Origin: CAWBCI01 sp963787195
GTDB taxonomy: Bacteria > Bacteroidota > Bacteroidia > Bacteroidales > JAGOPY01
Reading direction: 5' to 3'
DNA: 64,000 bases
Assembly: GCA_963787195.1 (NCBI GenBank)
Contig: CAWBCI010000004.1
Span: forward strand, 1 to 64,000
The translations under genes were made by a program, and so were the position numbers. This document shows positions 51,743 to 60,071 of this stretch, one piece after another (within the stretch, counting starts at the first letter, position 1; each line of letters begins with the position of its first letter). Under the pieces are notes generated by a model. It saw only the letters and a list, made by a program, of their open reading frames with translations, was not told where the DNA came from and made no database searches.

Positions 51743-53315
51743 ATGATGATGAAGTGCATCATATCCGAAAAAATTAAGTCAGTTAGATTTTTGAATAGCT
51801 GGAGGATGATTGCATCTAAATCATTCATTTTCCTGATTCTATTTCTTCTCAGTGTCTCCCCTGCTTTTTCGCAGGATAAGGCTTCTTCAGTGTATAATTT
51901 TAATGATAGATGCGCCGAAGCATATCGGGATATCTTCAATTTAAAGACTAATACTGCAAGGAAACTGCTTCAGAAGGAACGCAGGTTACACCCGGAGAAT
52001 GTCATGCCTTTTTACCTCCTGCAATATTGCAGCATGGTTGAATTGATCGTGACCGAGGATGAAAGCAAATATGATTCCTTCAAAATAAATTATAATGAAT
52101 ACAGGGATACCATGGACCGGGCCGACCGTTCTTCGCCCTGGTATGGATTACTGGCAGCCGGAATGAAATTTCAACTCGGTCTGGCTTACATGAAATTCGG
52201 AAGTAAACTTAGCGGGGGCACAAAAATATATTCAGCCTACGGAATAATCCGGGATAACAATAAGAAATTCCCCGGCTTCCGGATGAATACTGAACTGTTG
52301 GGGGTCTTTAATATACTCTTCTCACAGATCCCGCCATCGGTGAAATGGGTGGCCCGTCTTATCGGATTAAAAGGTGACAGGGATACCGGCCTGGAACAGG
52401 TGAGGAATTATTATGAGTATGTTAAAGACATGCCCGGTTTCGGTGAAGAAGCCCTGCTTTTTCTGAATTTTTCATATAAGTATACCTGGGATGAGGAAAA
52501 AGGATTAAAGCTATTCACTCAGGCCCCTGATGAACTTATGAAAAGTCTCCTGGTGAAGTATTTTTATGCCAGCGCCTGTTCTTTTACATACAGGAATGAT
52601 AAGGCCATTGAACTCATGGATTCCATCCGGGAGTCCAAAACTGAGATCCCTTTTTATGGACTGGATTATCTTTATGGCCGTTGCAAGCTGAACCGCCTGG
52701 ATAAGGATGCAAATATTTATCTCACTGAATTTCTGGTGGATTATCCGGGAAATGATTATAAGAAAGATATCTGTAACCGGCTTTCATATTATTATTTGTT
52801 GAATGATGATGTTGCGCCGTTACAAGGAATACAAGTCTATGGTAAGTTCGGTAGGCACAGACCTGAGGGACCGCGACCGGGAGGCCATACTGGAAAGTCA
52901 TTGGACCTATGTTCCGGATACTTCCTTACTGAAAGCCCGCTTCCTCTTCGACGGGGGCTACTTTGAAAAAGCAATGGAAGCGCTTGACAATATCCCTCCT
53001 GCAACACTGACATTCCTGCCTTACAAACTCGAATACTTTTACCGTAAAGGCCGTGTACTTCAGCAAACCAAAGACCTTGAACCGGCCATACTCTCCCTGA
53101 GTCAAGCGGTCCGGGAAGGAGAAAATGCACCTTACACCTTTCCTACCCTGGCAGCGTATCAATTGGGTAAAATTTTTGAAAATTCGGGGGATTATGAAAA
53201 AGCCGTCGAATGGTATGACAAATGTCTGGAAATGTACGACTCAGACCATACCGTCGACAGCATAGAAGCCCAGGCGGAGAAAGCGCTTGAGAGGGCGGAG
53301 AAGAAGGTTAAATAA
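51743..53315 (+). pseudogene. Exported TPR-type protein gene with a frameshift
   Basis: A signal peptide (IFLILFLLSVSPAFSQ; start at 51743 or, better placed, 51806) is followed by a helical repeat protein with TPR-like features. The first frame reads normally to NRLSYYYLLNDD and then degenerates. A second frame, open from 52803, continues with RRYKEYKSMVSSVGTD and ends with YQLGKIFENSGDYEKAVEWYDKCLEMY. Dropping one base near 52811, in a GAT repeat, joins LLNDD to LRRYKEYK. Full length would be about 520 aa. Function unknown; such TPR proteins often take part in secretion or outer-membrane assembly. As with the gene at 47808, the lesion may be real or a sequencing error. Confidence 0.72.
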
Positions 53316-53324
53316 ATGGGATAT

Positions 53325-53494
53325 AACATTGAACATTGAACATTGAGCACTGAACATTGAACATTGAACATTGAGCATTGAACAAGTTCAATACCCAATA
53401 CCCAATACCCGAAACCAAAAAGCCAGGGGGGGATACATATTAAATTGAATATTGAAAAATTAGCAAATTGAAAATCTGAAATCTGAAATCTTCA
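53325..53494. repeat. Serial heptad arrays: AACATTG, CAATACC, ATCTGAA
   Basis: Eight units AACATTG/AGCACTG/AGCATTG (53325-53380), then four units CAATACC/CGAAACC (53389-53416), then ATCTGAA, ATCTGAA, ATCTTCA (53474-53494). The last unit contains the complement of the FAAL stop codon (53492-53494). Three different units share one 176-nt gap between convergent genes. Confidence 0.85.
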
Positions 53495-55555
53495 CTCCTT
53501 CTCCTTCAGAAATCTCCTTCCAAGTTCTGCAATTTTGGCCACGGTGGTAGCTTCCATTAAGAGATCCAGGGGGAATTCCACACCGAAATAATCTTCGGCA
53601 TCCCGAGCCAGGATAACGGTTTTCATGCTATCCATGCCATAGACTGATACTGGCTTGTTTTCGTCTATACTTGCCGGGTCTATATGCAGCTCCTTACCCA
53701 TCCATACCTTGATCCACTGATTGACAGTTCCTGTGGGATGACCACTTCCAGGACTTGCATAGACTTCCGGGTTTACTTCCCATTTCACCAAAATATCCAG
53801 TTCATTTGCCAGGAACTCTTTCCGGGCCGCATGACGTTGTATTTTTCCGCTGGAAGTCTTGGGAATGCTTCCCGGACGCAATAAGGCAATAGCTGAAACC
53901 CTGATCTGATGGTTTTCGGAAATAGACTGACGAATGGCTTCCATCACTTCTTCTGCCACCAAATCACGCATGGCTGCACGTTTCACTTCGCAAACAAAAA
54001 CCAGCACTTCTTCATGCTCGGCATCCACTGAAAAAGCAGCGCCGGCGCCTGATTGTAAGGTATCATGGGATGAAATGGCCGTAAATTCTATATCTTCCGG
54101 GGAATAATTCAAGCCACGGATAATGATCAGGTCCTTCATCCGCCCTGTCACATATAACTGGAAATCATGAATAAAACCCAGGTCGCCGGTACGGAGAAAG
54201 GGGCCCTGTCCATCCTTTGTCACAGCCTGGAAAGTCTTTTCACTTAGTTCAGGATTGTTCCAGTAACCCATGGCTACTGATGGCCCGGAGACCCAGATTT
54301 CACCTATTTTACCGGGAGGATGTATTTCCTTGCTTTCAGGCTCAACAATCGCAATTTTTGTACCTGCCCAGGGAAAACCACATCCAACGAAGGTCCGGCT
54401 GCTGTTATCCTCGTTCTCAACCTCTTTAATATAACCCTTTTCCAGTTCCAAAGCGTCGACCGTCAAATATTTTGGTTCGTCGTATAATTCCCCCCCGCTA
54501 ACAATCAGGGTTGATTCGGCAAGGCCATAGCATGGATAGAATTGATCGGAGTTGAAATTATAGTCCTTGTAAGCCTCTGCAAATTTTACCAGGGTATCCT
54601 TCCGGATAGGCTCTGCTCCACAATAAAATGGTCTGACGCCCGAAAGATCTATGCCTTCCAGTTCTTCCGTATTCATTCTTTCCACGCAATAATTAAAAGA
54701 GAAATTCGGCCCTCCACTGGTGTTCGCCTTGTATTTAGAAACAGCCCGGGGCCAACTCATAGGTCTGGAAAGAAATGAATTAGGCGGGATTATTATATTG
54801 GCCCCATGCATATAAAAAGGTTGGATTATGCCTCCGATCAAACCCATATCATGAAACGCCGGTAACCAATGCACCGTTTTCAGACCTTTTTTATGCCCAA
54901 ATGCCTGCCGTATAAATTCACTATTATAAAGAATGTTTTTATGATTAAGTATAACTCCGTTAGGGCGTCCGGTTGAACCCGAAGTATATTGAAGAAGCAC
55001 GATGTCATCAGTCTCTATTCCAGGGTCATTGTAATGAATAACATCTTCACTTAGAATTTCCTCATAAATTATAAATGCGACTTCTTTAAACACATCTTTC
55101 CGAAGGAAATTCTTATATATATCCTCATAAATCTTACGTGTGGTAAGTATCGCAGCTGGCTGGCAATCATTAATGATGGCTTCAAATCGGGAAAACATGC
55201 GGTTTTTCCTCGGAGGATAAGCAGGTACAGCAATTATTCCGGCATAAAAACATGTAAACAGGCCAACAATAAATTCAATGCCCGGAGGGAATAACATCAA
55301 CAATCGATCGCCTTTTTCATATTTTGTCAACAGGCGGGCAGCCATGTTTTTGGCCAGGCTTGACATCTGAGCATAGGTGATATGCTCTTTTTCATTAAAG
55401 CCGTCTTCAAGAAAATAAAAAAGCACCTTGTCTGGCGTTTCCGATGCATATTTTTCCAAAATGTCCCGAAGGTTTTCCCCTGGAAAACCTTCCTTGTATT
55501 CTTCTGAATTGAGGAACTGCAAATTCGACAATTCACCTTCATTTTTATATGTCAT
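53492..55555 (-). CDS. Fatty-acyl-AMP ligase fused to an acyl carrier domain
   Basis: 687-aa enzyme that activates a fatty acid as acyl-AMP and probably loads it on its own carrier domain. Adenylation core: LLQYTSGSTGRPNGVIL, the FAAL-type block WLPAFHDMGLIGGI, PCYGLAESTLIVSGG, and TGDLGF followed by GRMKDLIIIRG. The C-terminal 80 residues are an ACP with phosphopantetheine Ser 643 in YGMDSMK. FAALs, unlike acyl-CoA ligases, feed polyketide, lipopeptide or lipid-tailoring systems. No PKS or NRPS module is in the window, but a KAS III lies upstream and an ACP-KAS III-SDR set 6 kb downstream. A minus-strand -7 element (TAGTTTTG) lies 44 nt before the start. Confidence 0.92.
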   Translation of the reverse strand: MTYKNEGELSNLQFLNSEEYKEGFPGENLRDILEKYASETPDKVLFYFLEDGFNEKEHITYAQMSSLAKNMAARLLTKYEKGDRLLMLFPPGIEFIVGLFTCFYAGIIAVPAYPPRKNRMFSRFEAIINDCQPAAILTTRKIYEDIYKNFLRKDVFKEVAFIIYEEILSEDVIHYNDPGIETDDIVLLQYTSGSTGRPNGVILNHKNILYNSEFIRQAFGHKKGLKTVHWLPAFHDMGLIGGIIQPFYMHGANIIIPPNSFLSRPMSWPRAVSKYKANTSGGPNFSFNYCVERMNTEELEGIDLSGVRPFYCGAEPIRKDTLVKFAEAYKDYNFNSDQFYPCYGLAESTLIVSGGELYDEPKYLTVDALELEKGYIKEVENEDNSSRTFVGCGFPWAGTKIAIVEPESKEIHPPGKIGEIWVSGPSVAMGYWNNPELSEKTFQAVTKDGQGPFLRTGDLGFIHDFQLYVTGRMKDLIIIRGLNYSPEDIEFTAISSHDTLQSGAGAAFSVDAEHEEVLVFVCEVKRAAMRDLVAEEVMEAIRQSISENHQIRVSAIALLRPGSIPKTSSGKIQRHAARKEFLANELDILVKWEVNPEVYASPGSGHPTGTVNQWIKVWMGKELHIDPASIDENKPVSVYGMDSMKTVILARDAEDYFGVEFPLDLLMEATTVAKIAELGRRFLKEKE

Positions 55556-55598
55556 TATAAAACTTCCGTAATAAGGGTAATTTCAATTCAGCACGGAA

Positions 55599-55606
55599 CA
55601 AAACTA
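55599..55606 (-). promoter_or_regulatory. Candidate -7 promoter element (TAGTTTTG) of the FAAL gene
   Basis: Minus-strand TAnnTTTG match 44 nt before the ATG at 55555. Confidence 0.4.
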
Positions 55607-55684
55607 AGTATTTTAATCATTATCCTGTCTGTGTATTAGAAGGATTGATCCCGGAAAAGCCTGATCTCTACCGGATAAAAAAGT

Positions 55685-57100
55685 TTAGGACTCCTTCGGG
55701 ACAAAGAGGCTCTTATCCCTGAAATCCTTGCCGAAGATATCTTCCAAATACTTGGGGGGCCTGATATGCTCATAAACCAGGTTGTAGTACTGCAGGTTCG
55801 AGCCGTAAGACCAGATAGCCGAGGTCACGTTCCTGGTGACCTTCAGGGTCCGCATGAATTTCTTCTTCAGCTCTTTATCATTGTAAAGAGTATCCCAGTT
55901 CTTCAGAATCTCTTCACGCATTTCCTCTCTGCCCATGTTTTTATGTTTGAAGATGACATCCACGAAATCATAACGGTCCCAGTCGCCCGGATAATCTGTG
56001 GCCAGTACGCGGCCGTCGGCCATCATACGGTCGTAAAGGCCGGTCCCGGGCAAAGGTGTTAGTATGGTAGCCTGCACAGCATCAATAGCAGCCTTGTTGA
56101 TATACTCGCTTCGCCGGGCCATGGTCTCAGGTGTATCCGATTCCAGTCCGTAAATGAAGGCCCCCAGCACGCTGATACCGTATTTATGGATCTTCTCAAA
56201 GACCTTTTCATAATTATCGACCCCTATCTTGATATTCATCTTCTTATTGGCTTCCTCCAACTGATCTATCCTTTCTGACTCAATGCCGAGCAGGACCATG
56301 CGGCAGCCGGCTTCGGCGGCCAGGCGGAGCACTTCCTCATTTTCCGCGAAGTTCATCGAAGCCGAGCAGAACCATTCCAGGTTTATCTTCCGGTCTATCA
56401 TGCCCTGGAAAAGCTGGATAGCCCTTTCCTGCATCTTCTTGCCGTATCCAATCAGGTTATCATCGACAAAGTAAATTTTCTTGTGGGTGATAGTCTCCAG
56501 TTCATCCAGGATCTCATCCACCGGGCGGACCCGGTAACAGCTCCCGTTAAAAGTATGGACCGAGCAAAAATCGCACTTCATGGGACAGCCGCGGGTGGTC
56601 TGTATGCTGGAGAATTCGTATTTGGGATGAAAGAGGTGGCGGGCCGGCCAGACGGCATTTTCATAAGGCAGATGTTCGCCTTTATAAAGCTGTTTGATCT
56701 CCCCCTTTTCAAAATCTTCTATGAGTTTTCCCCATTCGCTTTCCGCTTCCCCGGTAACAACCGTATCCACATATTTCATGGCTTCATCAGGGACCATGGA
56801 GGCGTGAATGCCACCGATGACAGTATGTATACCTTTTTCGCGGTAAATGGCCGCCAGTTCATAGGCACGGGTAACGCTGCCGGTGAGGGCTGTGAAACCC
56901 ACAAGGTCGGCTTCGCGGTATGTAAAGCGTTCGAAGTTCTCGTCTATCATCTCCACATCCCAATGATCGGGAGTGAGCGATGCCACAATACCTATCCCCA
57001 TGGGAGGATAAATGACATGACTGTGCAATATCAGTCCCTGCCGGCGGGTGCTCAGCGGGTTTATTAGAAGCAGTTTCCTTCTTTTCGTTTTAGCAGGCAT
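55685..57100 (-). CDS. B12-binding-type radical SAM protein
   Basis: 471-aa protein with an N-terminal cobalamin-binding-like domain (PPMGIGIVASLTPDHWDVEMIDENFE, VGFTALTGSVTRAYELAAIYRE, VIGGIHASMVPDEAM) and a radical SAM core with CxxxCxxC at Cys 172, 176 and 179 (RGCPMKCDFC). FVDDNLIG and ESERIDQLEEANKKMNIK-type blocks follow, as in the BchE/HpnJ/HpnR group. Classical DxHxxG is absent, as in many of this group. Members do methylations or ring chemistry on lipids and pigments, so a lipid-modifying role beside the FAAL gene is plausible but not shown. A -7 element, TATCTTTG at 57131-57138, precedes it. Confidence 0.9.
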   Translation of the reverse strand: MPAKTKRRKLLLINPLSTRRQGLILHSHVIYPPMGIGIVASLTPDHWDVEMIDENFERFTYREADLVGFTALTGSVTRAYELAAIYREKGIHTVIGGIHASMVPDEAMKYVDTVVTGEAESEWGKLIEDFEKGEIKQLYKGEHLPYENAVWPARHLFHPKYEFSSIQTTRGCPMKCDFCSVHTFNGSCYRVRPVDEILDELETITHKKIYFVDDNLIGYGKKMQERAIQLFQGMIDRKINLEWFCSASMNFAENEEVLRLAAEAGCRMVLLGIESERIDQLEEANKKMNIKIGVDNYEKVFEKIHKYGISVLGAFIYGLESDTPETMARRSEYINKAAIDAVQATILTPLPGTGLYDRMMADGRVLATDYPGDWDRYDFVDVIFKHKNMGREEMREEILKNWDTLYNDKELKKKFMRTLKVTRNVTSAIWSYGSNLQYYNLVYEHIRPPKYLEDIFGKDFRDKSLFVPKES

Positions 57101-57130
57101 TATCTAAGTGTTGGTAGTTTCAGAAGTTCA

Positions 57131-57138
57131 CAAAGATA
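57131..57138 (-). promoter_or_regulatory. Candidate -7 promoter element (TATCTTTG)
   Basis: Minus-strand TAnnTTTG match 30 nt before the radical SAM gene start. It lies directly beside the heptad array at 57147. Confidence 0.5.
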
Positions 57139-57146
57139 AATATAAT

Positions 57147-57216
57147 AGAGTGAAGAGTGTAGGGTGAAGAGTGAAGAGTTGGATTTTGGATTTCAGATGG
57201 CCGATTTCAGGTTTCT
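57147..57216. repeat. Composite heptad array: AGAGTGA units then GATTTCA units in one phase
   Basis: Ten 7-nt units without a phase break: AGAGTGA, AGAGTGT, AGGGTGA, AGAGTGA, AGAGTTG, GATTTTG, GATTTCA, GATGGCC, GATTTCA, GGTTTCT. It lies in the gap between the permease and radical SAM genes. Confidence 0.8.
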
Positions 57217-57245
57217 ATGAATGTAGGCCCCCATACTCAGCTTAC

Positions 57246-58565
57246 TTATATTGGCTGTTGCGGGTAGCTGCTGTTTTTGTCCATTTTCATTTCCCGATTC
57301 TTATATTTTCTGAACAGGTATTCAATAATTAAAGCTACCAGGAATGTAATGATACTGGCATAAAAGGCACTCTTTTGATTATCCCATTGATATTTCATCA
57401 GTGCGGTAAAAACAGCCAGAAGAATAATTAAATTGATTATGATAAGGATGCCATTCCCTCCATACTCTTTCCGTATTTTAAAGTGAGATATTAGCACAAA
57501 AATGTAAATAATAGTAATAATCGTAGATGTAATGGCAGCAATTGCATCTAAATTAAAAAACAAGGCAAATGCAAGACCTAATCCTGCTGTTATATACAAA
57601 CCTTCCGTTGATTTAAACCAAACTTTTCTTTCAAAAAAATCCGGCAGTTCTCCGTCTTTTGCTACTGAATAGGCAATATTTGCTCCTCCAAAAATAGTTG
57701 CATTTAAAGCAGATGAAATTGAGAATAATGCTCCGATTGTGATAAGAATAAATCCGAAATTACCTAAAAATGGTTTTGCAGCAATAGCCAAAGCATTTTC
57801 CTGTGCTTTAATAATTTCTTTTAATGGCAGATTTCCAATTGTTACAAGAGAAATTAGTACATAGAAAATCAACACAAATAAGATACTTATGAATATTGCC
57901 AAAGGAATATTTTTATTAGGATTTTTAATGTTTTCAGATGTGTTTGTGATAAGTCCAAAGCCCATAAAAGAAAGGAAAAAGATAATAGAAGCATTAATTA
58001 AACTACTTGTGTGGGCTGCGTCAAAATTCGGCTTAGCCATTCCCCAGTTGATTGTCATTAAGCCACCTAATATAAACACCAGTAAAATTGATAATTTTAT
58101 GAAAACAATATAAAATTCAACTTTCCCTACAGCTTTACTGCCAAAAAAGTTTAATGCTGTGAAAAATGAAATAAGGATTACTTCAACTAATCCAACGGCC
58201 AATGTTGTAGATTCTATATGTATAAAAGGAAGTAGATAGCCCGCAAAGCCTTTAACGAAAAGTGATATTGATATTACATATGATAACCACATAAGTATGC
58301 TTAAAGCACCTGTTACAATACTATCTCCCATTCCTTTTAATATAAATGCAATTGGACCAGCATTGGATATAATCTTTCCTCCTAAAATAGCATATGAATA
58401 AGCCACTACTAAAGCATAAATGCCTGAGAGAATAAATGCCTCCGGTAAATCATTTCCTGCAATTTTAGCGCCTAAACCAAAAATTGAAAAAATACTGGCA
58501 CCTATCATTGTGCCTACTGCCATTGATATAACTTCAATTAAACTAAGTTTCTTATTTTTCTTCAT
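57246..58565 (-). CDS. APC-superfamily amino acid permease
   Basis: Inner-membrane transporter of 439 aa with about 12 helices. The first helix carries the substrate-binding motif AVGTMIGASIFSIFG, and the sixth-helix region has IIFFLSFMGFGLITNTSENIKNPNKNIP, both characteristic of the APC family (amino acids, polyamines). Codons are AT-rich compared with the radical SAM gene. Its start overlaps the stop of the PD40 lipoprotein gene by 4 nt, so the two are co-translated. Substrate not predictable. Confidence 0.88.
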   Translation of the reverse strand: MKKNKKLSLIEVISMAVGTMIGASIFSIFGLGAKIAGNDLPEAFILSGIYALVVAYSYAILGGKIISNAGPIAFILKGMGDSIVTGALSILMWLSYVISISLFVKGFAGYLLPFIHIESTTLAVGLVEVILISFFTALNFFGSKAVGKVEFYIVFIKLSILLVFILGGLMTINWGMAKPNFDAAHTSSLINASIIFFLSFMGFGLITNTSENIKNPNKNIPLAIFISILFVLIFYVLISLVTIGNLPLKEIIKAQENALAIAAKPFLGNFGFILITIGALFSISSALNATIFGGANIAYSVAKDGELPDFFERKVWFKSTEGLYITAGLGLAFALFFNLDAIAAITSTIITIIYIFVLISHFKIRKEYGGNGILIIINLIILLAVFTALMKYQWDNQKSAFYASIITFLVALIIEYLFRKYKNREMKMDKNSSYPQQPI

Positions 58566-59572
58566 TCCATTTCCTTATAAGTTTCGATAATTTTACTATC
58601 AACCCAGTAAATATCGGATTTCCCCATTTGAGGATAATTATATGATTGAATAAAATCATCCTTTATTTTTTTGTAAGTCAACTTTTCTGATAATTTGTTT
58701 GTCTCTTTTGACCTGCTTGAAGTAAAAAAGAAATATTTCCCGTCAGGTGAAACTATAGGGCAAAATTCCCGACCTGTAACATTGATTTCTTCATTCATGC
58801 GTTGCGGAATACGCCATCGCCCATCTTCAGAAAATGTTATATATAAGCCCGAACCTGCCTCTCTGCCATAAGAAGAAAAAATCATGTAATCTTCATCAGG
58901 TGAAATAAAAATATCACCTTCCCAATGGCTGTTTATGGTATCGTTAAGTCTGACAGGGCTATTGAAACCATTTTCGGTCTTCTCAGCATAAAAAATGTCT
59001 TTGTTATTCTTCCCTATTCTCCCGGATGAGAAATACAATTTCCCATTTTGTGTTAAACTTGGATAAGTCTCATCAGCTTCTGAGTTAATTCCAAAAGATA
59101 ATCTTTCGGGCTCCGACCATATATCACCTGTTTTGTAAGAGCGCCAAATGTCCCAATCCATTTTTTCGATTCCTGTTGTGTCAATTGGTCTCTTGGAAAT
59201 AAAATAAAGCCAATTACCGTCATGGGTAATAAAAGGATCTGCATCGGAATATACACCTGAAAATGAAGCGACTTTTGGCTCAGACCAAGAAGTTCCATTA
59301 TAGTTCATTAGCATAATTACCAGTTGTCCGTTTGGCATTCTAATGGAATAATAAAATTCCTTATAATCCGGTGAAAAAACGGAATTAATCTCTGACATTC
59401 CGGTTGATACAATATTAGGAGCAAAAACTTCCGGATTTAGCCCCGGTTCTTTTTGTCCAAAGTATTTGCCTCTTAGAATGGGAAAGCTTTCCCCGGTTTC
59501 CTTTTCTAGTTTATTGCTATTGCATCCAAATGATACGATAATAGTCAAAATTAGAATCCAGTTTTTTATCAT
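58562..59572 (-). CDS. PD40/TolB-like beta-propeller lipoprotein
   Basis: Exported lipoprotein of 336 aa (lipobox VSFGC, Cys 17). The mature part has repeated PD40-type strands: EINSVFSPDYKEFYYS, DADPFITHDGNWLYFIS, DETYPSLTQNGKLYFSSG, EGDIFISPDEDYMIFSS and REFCPIVSPDGKYFFFTS, giving at least five blades. Such proteins in Bacteroidota are often periplasmic or surface-exposed with unknown ligands. It lies upstream of, and overlaps, the permease gene, which suggests a common role in uptake or sensing of the same compound; that is inference. Confidence 0.83.
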   Translation of the reverse strand: MIKNWILILTIIVSFGCNSNKLEKETGESFPILRGKYFGQKEPGLNPEVFAPNIVSTGMSEINSVFSPDYKEFYYSIRMPNGQLVIMLMNYNGTSWSEPKVASFSGVYSDADPFITHDGNWLYFISKRPIDTTGIEKMDWDIWRSYKTGDIWSEPERLSFGINSEADETYPSLTQNGKLYFSSGRIGKNNKDIFYAEKTENGFNSPVRLNDTINSHWEGDIFISPDEDYMIFSSYGREAGSGLYITFSEDGRWRIPQRMNEEINVTGREFCPIVSPDGKYFFFTSSRSKETNKLSEKLTYKKIKDDFIQSYNYPQMGKSDIYWVDSKIIETYKEME

Positions 59573-59792
59573 GTAAGTGTATTATTCATAAGGCGTTCTT
59601 TACAATTGCCCTTAATGTATAAATATATCTACCTGGTAGAGTCAGCCCTCCATGTTGGGAGGAAAAATGAAGCTTCACATCTTTTCAAGTTAAATATATC
59701 TTAGCCGGCATTCTCTGAACGAAGTTCGGTATAAATAATTGAATTTCCGAGGGTAAATTCAGTAGAACAAGAAATACAAATCCCAAATTCCG

Positions 59793-59817
59793 CCCCCATC
59801 CCCCGGCCCCTTCCCCC
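59793..59817 (-). other. Predicted G-quadruplex motif
   Basis: On the minus strand four G-runs of 5, 4, 5 and 5 separated by 2-nt loops. This is an ideal intramolecular G4 pattern in otherwise AT-rich DNA, about 220 nt upstream of the PD40 lipoprotein gene. Confidence 0.7.
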
Positions 59818-60026
59818 AAACGGGTGCTACTCTTTATACACAACTTAATGGGCAACAGATTAACAATAAGGCGTGTAAAGAGTAGAACAGGTGGAAGTGG
59901 GAACACTAGCAAAAATACAAGTCCTTATTGAACTCCGCAGAGTTCATTGAAGAATGAATGTTCCAGGATGGAAATAAATTAATTCTTACTGTTTTGTATT
60001 GTAAGAGTCACTGCAAATAGCATACA

Positions 60027-60048
60027 GATCCCGGCCTGCGCCGGGATG
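60027..60048. repeat. Palindromic element GATCCCGGC, copy 2 (inverted)
   Basis: ATCCCGGC (60028-60035), loop CTGC, GCCGGGAT (60040-60047). It is the reverse-orientation counterpart of the element at 14676-14697, which has loop GCAG. Confidence 0.75.
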
Positions 60049-60071
60049 ACGTCTTATTTAATATTTGCCCC

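Larger units (their letters stand above)
59573..60071. other. 499-nt non-coding region with G-quadruplex motif and inverted repeats
   Basis: No credible frame. It contains a C-rich tract (59793-59817) that is a four-run G-quadruplex motif on the minus strand, a long-spaced inverted repeat (59827-59841 with 59873-59885), and the GATCCCGGC palindrome at 60027-60048. Confidence 0.65.

Noticed and set aside
59685..59912. 75-codon minus-strand frame in the gap after the PD40 gene
   Set aside because: Its glycine-rich segment is just the translation of the G-quadruplex tract, and it has no start context.
59827..60048. Insertion sequence remnant
   Set aside because: Inverted repeats are present but there is no transposase fragment and no target-site duplication.
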